Positions 16,480 to 25,254 of a stretch of DNA of 42,807 nucleotides are shown here, one piece after another. How positions within the stretch are numbered: the stretch's first letter is position 1; each line of letters starts with the position of its first letter. The stretch comes from Megasphaera sp. AM44-1BH. GTDB lineage: Bacteria > Bacillota > Negativicutes > Veillonellales > Megasphaeraceae. The position numbers and the translations under genes were made by a program. The notes beneath the pieces were generated by a model. It searched no databases. It saw only the letters and a list, made by a program, of their open reading frames with translations, and was not told the origin of the DNA. The stretch lies in assembly GCF_003467125.1 (NCBI RefSeq), contig NZ_QSFA01000020.1, positions 1 through 42,807 of the forward strand, in the 5' to 3' direction.

Positions 16480-17056
16480 TATGGAATGGTATCCATTGAA
16501 AAATGCTGTCAATGTGTCGCATATGCTGCTGGAACCGTATGTCCCCATGGCCAGGGTTCTCGTCGATATGACCTGTGGCAATGGGCACGATACGGCGTTT
16601 CTGGCAGAGCGCATGGCCCGGGACGCGTCCCTGTATGCCTTTGACATTCAGGATAGTGCTATTGCGGCGACCAGGCAGCGTCTCCGTGATAAGCAGCTTC
16701 TTTCGGACCGGGTACATCTGTTGCAGGGCTCCCATGACCAGCTACTGGAACAGGTGCCGGACATAGTGGATCTGATCGTATTTAACTTAGGCTATCTGCC
16801 CTCGGGAGACCACGCCCTTCATACGACGGGTGAAATAACTGTAAAAGCTATAAAAATAGGCTTGCATAAAATTGCGAAAAATGGGATAATTATGTTAGCA
16901 GCGTATCCCGGCACGGATGCGGGGGCCGCCGAAGCGAACGCCGTCCGCACCTATCTGCAGACAGTGCCCCAGAAAGACTACGATGTCTCTATGTGGCAGC
17001 CGCTGAACCAGATACATTGTCCGCCGCAACTATATATTGTACAGAAAAGAGGGTAA
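16472..17056 (+). CDS. class I SAM-dependent methyltransferase, YtqB-like
   Basis: The 194-residue protein belongs to the rRNA-methylase-like family of Bacillus YtqB. The AdoMet motif is VLVDMTCGNGHDTAFLA near residues 28-44, an Asp for the ribose hydroxyls is in YAFDIQD, and the family-specific NLGYLPSGDHALHT lies near residues 106-119. The substrate is not settled; RNA is the family's usual annotation. It overlaps nadK by eight bases; ATG 16481 is an alternative start in the same frame. argR follows after two bases. Confidence 0.85.
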   Translation: MIDMEWYPLKNAVNVSHMLLEPYVPMARVLVDMTCGNGHDTAFLAERMARDASLYAFDIQDSAIAATRQRLRDKQLLSDRVHLLQGSHDQLLEQVPDIVDLIVFNLGYLPSGDHALHTTGEITVKAIKIGLHKIAKNGIIMLAAYPGTDAGAAEANAVRTYLQTVPQKDYDVSMWQPLNQIHCPPQLYIVQKRG

Positions 17057-17058
17057 TT

Positions 17059-17514
17059 ATGAAGAGATTCCGCTACACGAAGATAAAAGAAATTGTGCAG
17101 TCCCGTCCGATTGAAACACAGGAAGAACTGGCCAAGGCCCTTCAGGAAGAAGGAATTGAAGTAACACAGGCTACAGTATCCCGGGATATCAAAGAACTGA
17201 TGCTCATCAAAGTTCCGACCAGTGACGGCCATTACCGCTACGCCCTGAGCCAGGAACAGAATATGCTCATGTCCAAAAACCGTATGGCCCGCCTGTTCCA
17301 GGATTCTATCGTCCGTGTCGATTCTGCACTGAACCAGATCGTCATCCACACTATGCCGGGGTCGGCCAATATGGTAGCTGCTGCTATCGACCTGGCAAAA
17401 TGGGAAAATGTCATCGGCACCATCGCTGGCGACGATACCATCCTGATCATTACGAACAGTACAGAAAGCGTTCCCAAGATTACGAAAGTCATCGTAACGC
17501 TCATGAAGGAATGA
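17059..17514 (+). CDS. argR: arginine repressor ArgR
   Basis: ArgR controls arginine biosynthesis and catabolism genes, binding operators as an arginine-loaded hexamer. The 151-residue protein has an N-terminal winged helix (ETQEELAKALQEEGIEVTQA then TVSRDIKEL) and a C-terminal oligomerisation and arginine-binding domain containing GTIAGDDTILIIT, whose Asp pair contacts the ligand. ATG 17059 is used because the longer frame overlaps the preceding gene. argR directly before recN is a classic Firmicutes arrangement. A possible local target is the potE-like gene, but no ARG box was recognised. Confidence 0.94.
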   Translation: MKRFRYTKIKEIVQSRPIETQEELAKALQEEGIEVTQATVSRDIKELMLIKVPTSDGHYRYALSQEQNMLMSKNRMARLFQDSIVRVDSALNQIVIHTMPGSANMVAAAIDLAKWENVIGTIAGDDTILIITNSTESVPKITKVIVTLMKE

Positions 17515-17517
17515 TGG

Positions 17518-19224
17518 ATGATGCTCCAGTCACTGCATATCCATAATTTCGCCCTGATTGAAGACCTGCACATCAGCTTTGCCGATGGTGTGACCATCCT
17601 GACAGGGGAAACAGGGGCCGGGAAGTCTATCCTTCTCGATGCCATCGGCATGCTCTGCGGCAAACGGGCTTCTGCGTCCTTTGTCCGCCAGGGGACAGAC
17701 GCATTCCTCGTTGAGGGTGCGTTCTTTTTTTTAGATAAAACCGGCGCTATGAAGCAGGTATTAGAGGCGAATCACATTGAATGGGAAGACGGGCAGCTTA
17801 TTATTTCCCGTAAATTCCACAAGAGCGGCCGCGGGTCTATATTGGTCAATGGCACACTGGTACCAACCAGCGTCGTGCGCACCATTTCGGCTTTTCTCCT
17901 CGATATCCACGGCCAGTTTGACAATCAGCTCATTTTTGATCCGGCATACCATGTGACGATTCTCGATTCCCTGACACCGGAATTGAAACAGGTGCGTCAG
18001 GAGTATGACAATATGTACTCCCATTGGCATGGCCTGTGCCGGGAAGCGCAGAAGCTGCAGAAAGATGAAGGGGAAAAGGCACGCCTCCTGAGTATCCTCG
18101 ATTTCCAGATTAAGGAAATCGAAGGGGCACAGCTCAAAGAAAAAGAAGATGAAGAGTTGGAAGAAGCCATCAATAAGGCGTCTCACTCGGAACATATCAA
18201 GGATACGCTCCGGACGGCGCTCTATGCCTTCGAAGGAGGGGACAGGCAGAAAGGCATGACGGAACAAATTGATGAAGTCCATCGCAGCCTGGAAAAGGCA
18301 TCGGCGTATGAGCCGTCTTTTGCCAGACTGGCTGCGCGTGTCGAGACACTTTCGTATGAGCTGGAAGATATCCATGACAGCGTAGCGCGTTATGCCGATA
18401 CGTTTACCTTTGATGAAAACGCTCTGGACCGGATGCAGTCCCGTCTGGCTTCTATCGAAAAACTAAAACGGAAATACGGGTTTACGATTTCCGATATTAT
18501 GACCTTCCTGAAAAAAGCGAAAGCTGATTTCAGCCGTCTGGACCAGTCGGAAAATACGCTGGCAGAACTGGAAAAGCAGATACATCAGGAAAGCCGTGCC
18601 CTCCGCCAGAAAGCGGGACAACTCATGGAACTGCGCACGGCTGCCGACAAGGTGTTCCGGCAGAAGATGGAAGATACTTTGTTCCGTCTGGGCCTCGTCA
18701 ACAGCCGTATTGCTTTTCACATGGAACCCATGAAGGATATTACGCCAGAAGGGGCAGCAGCTATTGAGCTGTATTTTTCTGCTAATAAAGGGGAATCCAT
18801 GCAGCCTCTGGCTAAAATTGCCTCCGGCGGGGAAGTATCCCGTATTGCTTTGGCACTAAAGGCTAACGGTCCCGATTCAGTCGAAGGACGGACGATGATT
18901 TTTGACGAAATCGACGTCGGGATCAGTGGACAGACGGGATTGCAGGTAGCCGCGGAAATACGTAAACTCAGCAGCCGCGGTCAGGTGCTCTGCATTACTC
19001 ATCTGCCACAGACGGCCGCCAGCGCGGATCACCATTATTTCATTTATAAGAAAGAAAAAGATAGCCGTACGGTCACCCAGGTCCGGGCTCTGAGCGAAGA
19101 AGACCATATCCGGGAAATTGCCCGCATGTTTGCCGGTGACGATACAAGCCCGGCCAGTATCACGGCAGCACGGCAGCTGATCTCTCAGGTACGGGAGCAT
19201 AAGCCGGCCTGCAGCCAGCAGTAA
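17518..19224 (+). CDS. recN: DNA repair protein RecN
   Basis: RecN is an SMC-like ATPase recruited to double-strand breaks before RecA-dependent repair. The 568-residue protein is full length: the N-terminal MLQSLHIHNFALIEDLHISF with Walker A GETGAGKS near residues 38-45, a long charged coiled-coil middle, the ABC signature IASGGEVSRIALALK, and a C-terminal Walker B MIFDEIDVGISG followed by CITHLPQTAA. Two adjacent ATG codons (17518 and 17521) can serve as start, three bases after argR. It is the last gene of the long run beginning at 10380. Confidence 0.95.
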   Translation: MMLQSLHIHNFALIEDLHISFADGVTILTGETGAGKSILLDAIGMLCGKRASASFVRQGTDAFLVEGAFFFLDKTGAMKQVLEANHIEWEDGQLIISRKFHKSGRGSILVNGTLVPTSVVRTISAFLLDIHGQFDNQLIFDPAYHVTILDSLTPELKQVRQEYDNMYSHWHGLCREAQKLQKDEGEKARLLSILDFQIKEIEGAQLKEKEDEELEEAINKASHSEHIKDTLRTALYAFEGGDRQKGMTEQIDEVHRSLEKASAYEPSFARLAARVETLSYELEDIHDSVARYADTFTFDENALDRMQSRLASIEKLKRKYGFTISDIMTFLKKAKADFSRLDQSENTLAELEKQIHQESRALRQKAGQLMELRTAADKVFRQKMEDTLFRLGLVNSRIAFHMEPMKDITPEGAAAIELYFSANKGESMQPLAKIASGGEVSRIALALKANGPDSVEGRTMIFDEIDVGISGQTGLQVAAEIRKLSSRGQVLCITHLPQTAASADHHYFIYKKEKDSRTVTQVRALSEEDHIREIARMFAGDDTSPASITAARQLISQVREHKPACSQQ

Positions 19225-19265
19225 TGACTGATATAGAGATATACTATGACAAATCGGACGATTTA

Positions 19266-19291
19266 TGTATACATAATATGTTATGTATACA
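19266..19291. promoter_or_regulatory. operator-like palindrome upstream of dapB promoter
   Basis: TGTATACATAA-TATG-TTATGTATACA is a perfect 11-bp inverted repeat around four bases. It ends ten bases before the -35 element of the dapB promoter, where a repressor or activator dimer could sit. The cognate regulator is unknown. Confidence 0.55.
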
Positions 19292-19301
19292 GGCGTTTAC
19301 C

Positions 19302-19330
19302 TTGACTAAGATGAATATAAGGTATATTAT
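19302..19330 (+). promoter_or_regulatory. promoter of dapB-asd-dapA
   Basis: TTGACT, a 17-base spacer and TATTAT lie about 68 bases before the dapB start. Between promoter and gene the transcript can form a hairpin, GGTAAGG with CCTTACC (about 19345-19370). It has no T tract and is too small for a lysine riboswitch. Confidence 0.65.
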
Positions 19331-19398
19331 TTTTATATATTAGCAGGGTAAGGGGATACATAAATCCTTACCGTGACTGCATTAGGGAGTGTGATAGT

Positions 19399-20196
19399 AT
19401 GCTGAAGGTACTCGTAAACGGTGCAGATGGCCGCATGGGTAGCCAGGTAGTAAAAGCCGTGTATGAAGATAAAGATCTGGAACTGGCAGGCGGTGTCAGC
19501 ATTACACATATCGGGGAAGACCTGGGTGATATTGCTGGGATCGGCACGCTGCATATGCCTGTCCGTGACAATCTGGGAAAGACGATTGATGACGTAAAGC
19601 CCGATGTTGTCGTTGATTTTACATCGCCCCGGGCTATATTTGATAATGCTAAAACGGTCATTGAACATGGTGTCAACATGGTAGTCGGTACGACAGGCCT
19701 TACGGCTGACCAGCGGGACGAACTGGGGAAACTGGCACTGGCTAAGGGAACATGCATTTTTATTGCTCCTAATTTTGGTCTCGGCGCTGTCCTCATGATG
19801 AAAATTTCCACGGAAGTCGCAAAATATCTGCCGGATGTCGAAATCATCGAAATGCACCATAACAATAAGCTGGATGCACCATCGGGCACGTCTATCATGA
19901 CAGCTAATATGATTGCCGCAGCCCGGAAAGAAGCCGGCATCGAACCGGCACCGGACAAGACCCATGAAAGCCTCGAAGGGGCCCGCGGTACCAAAGTAGA
20001 TGGCATCCCCATCCACAGCGTCCGCCTGCCCGGCTATGTGGCTCATCAGCAGGTACTCTTTGGCGGTTACGGGGAATACCTGACAATCCGTCATGATTCA
20101 ATCGACCGCAAATCGTTCATGCCAGGCGTAATCCTGGCTGTAAAGAAAGTCGGTTCTCATCCGGGCCTGACATTCGGTCTGGAAAATTTCTTATAA
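19399..20196 (+). CDS. dapB: 4-hydroxy-tetrahydrodipicolinate reductase
   Basis: DapB reduces the product of DapA with NAD(P)H, the second step of the diaminopimelate/lysine branch. The 265-residue protein has the Rossmann motif NGADGRMGSQV near residues 7-17, VVDFTSPRA near residues 71-79, and the active-site segment EMHHNNKLDAPSGTS near residues 152-166 with the catalytic His and Lys. The C-terminal HPGLTFGLENFL is conserved. It is the first gene of dapB-asd-dapA, preceded by its own promoter and short structured leader. Confidence 0.95.
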   Translation: MLKVLVNGADGRMGSQVVKAVYEDKDLELAGGVSITHIGEDLGDIAGIGTLHMPVRDNLGKTIDDVKPDVVVDFTSPRAIFDNAKTVIEHGVNMVVGTTGLTADQRDELGKLALAKGTCIFIAPNFGLGAVLMMKISTEVAKYLPDVEIIEMHHNNKLDAPSGTSIMTANMIAAARKEAGIEPAPDKTHESLEGARGTKVDGIPIHSVRLPGYVAHQQVLFGGYGEYLTIRHDSIDRKSFMPGVILAVKKVGSHPGLTFGLENFL

Positions 20197-20233
20197 AACC
20201 ATGCGAGAACCGGCATAATAGGGGGAATTCAGA

Positions 20234-21271
20234 ATGACAAAGAAACCGGTAGTAGCTATTTTGGGCGCCACAGGTGCCGTAGGACAGGAATTTATCCGTC
20301 TCATTGAAGAACGGAATTTTCCATACAGCCAGCTGAAGTTACTGGCTTCGTACCGTTCAGCAGGGAAAAAAATGACCGTAAATGGCCAGGAATATACGAT
20401 TGAAGAAGCCAAGCCGGAATCTTTTGATGGTGTCGATATCGGTTTGTTTGCCGGTGGCTCGATTAGTAAAGAACTGGGGCCGGAAGCGGCAAAACGGGGA
20501 TGTGTCGTCATCGACAACTCCAGCACGTTCCGCATGGATCCAGAAGTACCTCTCGTTGTACCGGAAGTCAATCCGGAAGATATTGCCTGGCATAAAAACA
20601 TCATTGCCAACCCGAACTGCTCGACGATTATCATGCTCATGGCACTGAAACCAATCCACGATCTGTCGCCAATCAAGAAAATCGTGGTCAGCACCTATCA
20701 GGCTGTTTCGGGAGCTGGCAAGGAAGGAATCGATGAACTCAAGGAAGAAACGGAAGCATATCTTAAAGGGGAAGAAATGCAGCCGAAGATCCTGCCGAGC
20801 AAGAGCCTGCCCAAGCACTATCCTATCGCCTTCAATCTGATTCCGCAGATTGATAAGTTCTTGGACAACGATTACACCAAAGAAGAAATGAAAATGGTCA
20901 ACGAAACCCACAAGATGCTCCACGATGACAGCATTGCTATTACGGCGACGACCGTCCGCGTACCGGTATTCCGCAGCCATGCTGAATCCATCATGGTCGA
21001 AACGGCAGACGAACTGGATGTAGAAGCCGTACGTAAAGCCATCAATGCATTCCCTGGTGCACAGGTGCAGGATAATCCGGCAGAAATGGAATATCCTATG
21101 CCTCTCTATACATCGGAAAAATATGACTGCTACGTCGGCCGTATTCGTAAAGACCTGTATAATCCGAAGGCCATCAACCTCTGGGTTTCCGGCGACCAGA
21201 TCCGTAAAGGGGCCGCACTCAATGCCTTGCAGATTGCTGAATACATGCTGGCCCATGATATGATTAAGTAA
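20234..21271 (+). CDS. asd: aspartate-semialdehyde dehydrogenase
   Basis: Asd reduces aspartyl phosphate to aspartate semialdehyde, the branch point for lysine/DAP, threonine and methionine. The 345-residue protein has the NADP motif AILGATGAVGQEF near residues 8-20, SNG-type FAGGSISKE, the catalytic Cys at residue 129 in NPNCST, and the substrate-binding QAVSGAGKEG segment. The start has GGGGGAATTCAGA upstream. It lies between dapB and dapA, so one transcript encodes three consecutive-pathway enzymes. Confidence 0.95.
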   Translation: MTKKPVVAILGATGAVGQEFIRLIEERNFPYSQLKLLASYRSAGKKMTVNGQEYTIEEAKPESFDGVDIGLFAGGSISKELGPEAAKRGCVVIDNSSTFRMDPEVPLVVPEVNPEDIAWHKNIIANPNCSTIIMLMALKPIHDLSPIKKIVVSTYQAVSGAGKEGIDELKEETEAYLKGEEMQPKILPSKSLPKHYPIAFNLIPQIDKFLDNDYTKEEMKMVNETHKMLHDDSIAITATTVRVPVFRSHAESIMVETADELDVEAVRKAINAFPGAQVQDNPAEMEYPMPLYTSEKYDCYVGRIRKDLYNPKAINLWVSGDQIRKGAALNALQIAEYMLAHDMIK

Positions 21272-21291
21272 ATCAATGAACTGGGAGATGA

Positions 21292-22179
21292 ATGTATATG
21301 TTAACTTTTCCTAATATTATTACGGCGATGATTACGCCGTTTCATGAAGATGGTTCTGTCAACTATGAAGCCTTTGTCGATCTGGCAAAAAAATATGCCG
21401 ATGAAGGCGCTGGTATCCTGGTAGCGGCGACGACTGGCGAAGGCGCCGTCATGACGGAAGACGAAAAACTGAAACTCTTCAAGATGACAGCCAATGCCCT
21501 GAAAGACAAGACGCTGGTCATGGGCAACGTCGGAACGAATAATACGGCCCAGTCTATTGCACTGGCAAAAAAAGCAGAAGAAACAGGTGTCGATGCCATT
21601 CTCTGCATCGTGCCGTATTATAATAAACCGAATCAGGAAGGCTGCTATGCCCATTTTGCGGCTATTGCCAAATCGACGAAACTGCCTATCTTCATTTACA
21701 ACGTACCGGGGCGTACAGGTGGCAAAATTGAACCGCCGACAGTATGCAAGCTGGCCCACGATTTCCCGAACATCATTGGCCTGAAGGATGCCAGCGGCGA
21801 CCTTGATTATGCCGGGTATGTAGCTGCCAATGCACCGGAAGGGTTCCATCTCTATAGCGGCGATGACAACCTGACACTGCCCATCGTTGCCGTAGGCGGC
21901 GAAGGTGTCGTATCCGTAGCAGCACATGTCATTGGCAAAGAAATGGATGAAATGATCCAGGCCCATAAAGATGGCGATGTCCAGAAAGCAGCCAAACTGC
22001 ATCAGAAATACCTGCCATTCATGAAAGGGATTTTCTGCACCGTCAGCCCCGTTCCCATCAAGACAATGATGAACATGCTCGGCTATCCTGCCGGCCCGTT
22101 CCGTCTGCCCCTCGTCGATGCCACACCGGAAGTACGGGCAAAATGCGAACAACTGTTGAAAGACATTGGCAAGATGTAA
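21292..22179 (+). CDS. dapA: 4-hydroxy-tetrahydrodipicolinate synthase
   Basis: DapA condenses pyruvate with aspartate semialdehyde in the committed step to diaminopimelate. The 295-residue TIM-barrel protein shows the ATTGEGAVM substrate loop near residues 45-53, the conserved Tyr in FIYNVPGRTG, and the Schiff-base lysine at about residue 165 in IGLKDASGD. ATG 21292 and ATG 21298 are both possible, with GGGAG upstream of each. A strong terminator follows the stop, closing the operon. Confidence 0.95.
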   Translation: MYMLTFPNIITAMITPFHEDGSVNYEAFVDLAKKYADEGAGILVAATTGEGAVMTEDEKLKLFKMTANALKDKTLVMGNVGTNNTAQSIALAKKAEETGVDAILCIVPYYNKPNQEGCYAHFAAIAKSTKLPIFIYNVPGRTGGKIEPPTVCKLAHDFPNIIGLKDASGDLDYAGYVAANAPEGFHLYSGDDNLTLPIVAVGGEGVVSVAAHVIGKEMDEMIQAHKDGDVQKAAKLHQKYLPFMKGIFCTVSPVPIKTMMNMLGYPAGPFRLPLVDATPEVRAKCEQLLKDIGKM

Positions 22180-22196
22180 GCTTCCATGCATATGAA

Positions 22197-22230
22197 AGAG
22201 AGACTGTCTCTACGGCAGCCTCTCTTTTTT
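22197..22230 (+). terminator. terminator of dapB-asd-dapA
   Basis: AGAGAGACTG pairs with CAGCCTCTCT with one mismatch, followed by six Ts. It lies 18 bases past the dapA stop and before the polysaccharide locus promoter. Confidence 0.85.
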
Positions 22231-22240
22231 CTGTCAGACC

Positions 22241-22269
22241 ATGACTTTAGGGGCACGATATGGTACAAT
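22241..22269 (+). promoter_or_regulatory. candidate promoter of the polysaccharide locus
   Basis: ATGACT, a 17-base spacer and TACAAT lie about 54 bases before the first glycosyltransferase start. The -10 is good and the -35 moderate. Confidence 0.5.
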
Positions 22270-22322
22270 ATTATGTGATTATATGCCCATTTATACAGGT
22301 TGCACACAGAAAGGAATTCACT

Positions 22323-23090
22323 GTGAATTCATTAGCTATATTGATTCTGACAAAAAATGAAGAAATAAATATTGTCGATGTCGTCCAGAATGCTAAAAAG
22401 TGCACGGACGAGGTGATTGTCATTGATTCAGGAAGTACGGACCGTACGGTAGAGCTGGCAAAGGCGCAGGGAGCGAATGTTGCTTTCCGTGCCTGGGATG
22501 ATGATTTTGCCGCACAGCGCAATTTCGCTCTGGAACAGACAGAAGCAGACTGGGTCCTCTATCTTGATGCAGACGAACGGCTTAACGATGAACTCATTGC
22601 AGCCATCCATCAGATTCTTGAGAATGGTGATAAGGGAGCACAATATGGAATGAAAAGAAACATGGTATTTAATGGATACCATTTCCATCATGGTATTTTT
22701 GCGCCGGATACAGTATATCGGATGTTTCCACGTACCCAGGTAAAGTGGGTAAGCAAAGTACATGAACATCCAGAATGCCCATTGGACAGAAAAACATTGC
22801 AGGGAAACATTGAACATTACACCTATAATAGTTGGCATCAATGGTTAATGAAAGCTGATTATTATACAACGATTTGGGCGGAGGAACGATATCAACAAGG
22901 AAAAAGAGTAACTTTGGGAACTGCCTTTTTACATGCAAGTTTAGGGACTTTGCGTGCCTTACTTATCAAAGGTGCTTTTTTAGATGGCTGGATGGGAATT
23001 ATTTCGTGTGTACAGCATGGATTTTATACTATGTTGAAATACGTCAAATTATACGAATTACAAATGCGAAATAAAGGAAAGAAAAGATGA
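22323..23090 (+). CDS. GT2 glycosyltransferase, WaaE/KdtX-like
   Basis: This 255-residue family 2 glycosyltransferase resembles LPS inner-core beta-1,4-glucosyltransferases of the WaaE type. It has LAILILTKNEEINI at the N-terminus, VIDSGSTDRTVELA near residues 37-50 and the DxD-like LYLDADERL near residues 79-87. The HEHPECPL segment further on is typical of the group. GTG 22323, with AAAGGA eight bases upstream, fits the family N-terminus better than the ATG at 22260. The first 300 bases have the GC-rich codon use of the flanking genes, while the rest is AT-rich, so the gene may be a recombinant. It overlaps the next gene by four bases. Confidence 0.85.
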   Translation: MNSLAILILTKNEEINIVDVVQNAKKCTDEVIVIDSGSTDRTVELAKAQGANVAFRAWDDDFAAQRNFALEQTEADWVLYLDADERLNDELIAAIHQILENGDKGAQYGMKRNMVFNGYHFHHGIFAPDTVYRMFPRTQVKWVSKVHEHPECPLDRKTLQGNIEHYTYNSWHQWLMKADYYTTIWAEERYQQGKRVTLGTAFLHASLGTLRALLIKGAFLDGWMGIISCVQHGFYTMLKYVKLYELQMRNKGKKR

Positions 23091-24019
23091 ATAAAATTTC
23101 TATTGTATTTGCATCAGATAATAAATACGCACAGCATTTAGCGGTAGCATGTGCTTCTGTCTTGAAAAATACAGCACGTCCAGAAAAGATTCATTTTTAT
23201 ATTTTGAGTGATGATATTTTACCAGAAAATCAAAATCGAATTGCACAGACTGTACATAATTTAAAAGGAGAAGTTCAGTTTATCTCTGTAAATAGTGATG
23301 ACATTAAAGGTTTTACGAGTGATCATATTAGTAAAGCTGCGTATTTGCGGCTTACTATTGATCAAGTGCTTCCAGAAACAATAACAAAGGTTATTTATTT
23401 TGATACAGATTTAGTTGTGCTGGATGATGTGGAGAAGCTATGGGCCCTTTCCCTGGAAGGGAAACCGATAGGTGCAGTTTGTGATTTTGGTATTTTGAAA
23501 TCTAAACGGATGAGACGGCAAAAGTTTGAGACTTTAGGATTGCCAGAAGGAACTCCTTATTTTAATTCGGGGGTTCTTGTCATTGATTTGCAACAGTGGC
23601 GGCAAAAAAAATATGGGAGTTTAGTCATTGATAATGTAACTAAACATTCTTTTCGTCATCATGATCAAGATGGATTGAATAAAGTGTTTATGAATAATTG
23701 GAAAAATATTCCACTTAGATGGAACGTTATTCCACCTGTGTTTATGATGCCTTTAAAAGTATTATGTCGTACCTCGCTTAGAACAAGGGCTTTAGAAGCA
23801 ATAAAGAATCCGGCTGTTTTTCATTGGGCTGGAAGATATAAACCTTGGGAATTTTCTTTGAACGGACCTTTTAATCAGTTCTATTATGATTATTTACCTT
23901 GGACCACTTTTAAAAATAGTCCAATGCCAAAGCCTGGTGCAGATATGAAAGGAAAATCCATTGTAAGACAGAATTTACGTATGGAATGGGCGGGCCTTTG
24001 GAAAAAGATTTTAGGGTGA
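23087..24019 (+). CDS. GT8 family glycosyltransferase (LPS-type)
   Basis: This 310-residue protein belongs to glycosyltransferase family 8, like the LPS glucosyl- and galactosyltransferases WaaI/WaaJ. The N-terminus ISIVFASDNKYAQHLAVACA binds the nucleotide sugar. The metal-binding DxD motif is YFDTDLVVLDD near residues 98-108, YFNSGVLVIDLQQW is the acceptor-side motif, and HWAGRYKPWEF carries the C-terminal His/Lys motif. The sequence is strongly AT-rich compared with genes before 22600. It overlaps the upstream glycosyltransferase as ATGA-like coupling, so both probably act on the same glycan. The transferred sugar cannot be predicted. Confidence 0.87.
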   Translation: MNKISIVFASDNKYAQHLAVACASVLKNTARPEKIHFYILSDDILPENQNRIAQTVHNLKGEVQFISVNSDDIKGFTSDHISKAAYLRLTIDQVLPETITKVIYFDTDLVVLDDVEKLWALSLEGKPIGAVCDFGILKSKRMRRQKFETLGLPEGTPYFNSGVLVIDLQQWRQKKYGSLVIDNVTKHSFRHHDQDGLNKVFMNNWKNIPLRWNVIPPVFMMPLKVLCRTSLRTRALEAIKNPAVFHWAGRYKPWEFSLNGPFNQFYYDYLPWTTFKNSPMPKPGADMKGKSIVRQNLRMEWAGLWKKILG

Positions 24020-24033
24020 AAGAGTGAAGGTTA

Positions 24034-25254
24034 ATGGCGTTAAATAATTTAACATTTTTAATTTGGGGGAAGAAGATAATCGGTCCTATACATAAAGTAA
24101 AATTCAATCATTTATGCCTTATCATGCTTACTTTGGCAATATGTGTACAGCGTCTTACTATTGCTGTCGGAAATGTATTCTATGCATTTGCTATCGTGTT
24201 TTTTATTATTGACACCTGTCAGAGATATCGTTCTGGTGAAAAATTATTTTTATCGAAACAAATTAAAAGATATTTTTTAGTTTATGTATTTTTTGCACTA
24301 ATGATATTGCCTTCTGCAATTTTTAGTTTGAATCCTGAATATTCAATTGCTAAATACATTGATTATTTTGTGCTACGGTTTCTTGTACTAATTATGTTGG
24401 TCTTTTTAAAGATTGATAATGAGGCTATCAAGAAGGCTTTAATTTTCTTTATTGCTTTTATGGCTATAGATGGACTTGTAACACTTGCTGAGCGGGTTAT
24501 CACACAGGCCCCTCGGGCACAAGGACTCGGAGATGGTTGGCTTCGCCATGCCAGCATAGTTGCTACGATTTTCCCAGCTAGTATTATCTTTTGGATTTCA
24601 CGGAGAAAAGATATACGGCATAAAAATTGGATGTTATTCTGTGCCGTGTGCATTGTCTTTGGGGCAATTGCTAGTGGAACGAGAAGTTCCTGGGTGGGAA
24701 TTTTATCTGTTATGCCATTTGTGCTCTATCAAGGTGCGAAATGGAGCCCTAAAAAATTTTTTGCATTAGTGACGATTCTTATTTGTATAGGCGGTGCAAT
24801 AGTAGCAACTCCTCAATTACATCAACGTGCAACTTCTATTGTGAATATAACAACGGATCGGTCAAATGGCGACCGTGTTGAAGCTTGGAAAAGCGCGGTA
24901 GTCATGGTACAAGAAAAACCTGTTATCGGTTATGGAATCTTACAAGGCGGAAAGGTCTATCTCCAAAGTTATCGCACTGCAGCGGATACGCAGGGACTCG
25001 GTCACTTCCATAATATCTATGTCCAGACAGCTGTAGACAGCGGGATTTTGGGGTTTATTGGTTTAATAACATTCATGGTCTATTCTCTTTGGATGTTCAG
25101 GAGATGGGATAGCCCATATATCTTAATGGGTTTTTGTGCTTGGGTTGGTTTTATCGTTGTAGGCTTTTTTGATTACACATGGGGAATGTCAGCCGCAGTA
25201 AAAACCCTTTGGTTTGTTACAGGATGTAGCTTACGATTGTATGATGATGCCTGA
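24034..25254 (+). CDS. O-antigen ligase/polymerase family membrane protein (WaaL-like)
   Basis: This 406-residue membrane protein has about ten to twelve hydrophobic segments and the Wzy_C/WaaL signature: SGTRSSWVGILSVMPFVLYQ near residues 208-227 and a large loop ending in GLGHFHNIYVQTAVDSGILG, whose His is needed in WaaL ligases. Such proteins either transfer undecaprenyl-linked O-antigen to lipid A-core or polymerise O-units. The locus context of core-type transferases favours ligase, but this is not certain. It is AT-rich and begins 15 bases after the GT8 gene. No recognised gene follows for more than 350 bases. Confidence 0.82.
   Translation: MALNNLTFLIWGKKIIGPIHKVKFNHLCLIMLTLAICVQRLTIAVGNVFYAFAIVFFIIDTCQRYRSGEKLFLSKQIKRYFLVYVFFALMILPSAIFSLNPEYSIAKYIDYFVLRFLVLIMLVFLKIDNEAIKKALIFFIAFMAIDGLVTLAERVITQAPRAQGLGDGWLRHASIVATIFPASIIFWISRRKDIRHKNWMLFCAVCIVFGAIASGTRSSWVGILSVMPFVLYQGAKWSPKKFFALVTILICIGGAIVATPQLHQRATSIVNITTDRSNGDRVEAWKSAVVMVQEKPVIGYGILQGGKVYLQSYRTAADTQGLGHFHNIYVQTAVDSGILGFIGLITFMVYSLWMFRRWDSPYILMGFCAWVGFIVVGFFDYTWGMSAAVKTLWFVTGCSLRLYDDA

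Noticed and set aside
19331..19398. Lysine riboswitch upstream of dapB
   Set aside because: The leader is about 68 bases, far shorter than a lysine riboswitch, and lacks its conserved junction elements.
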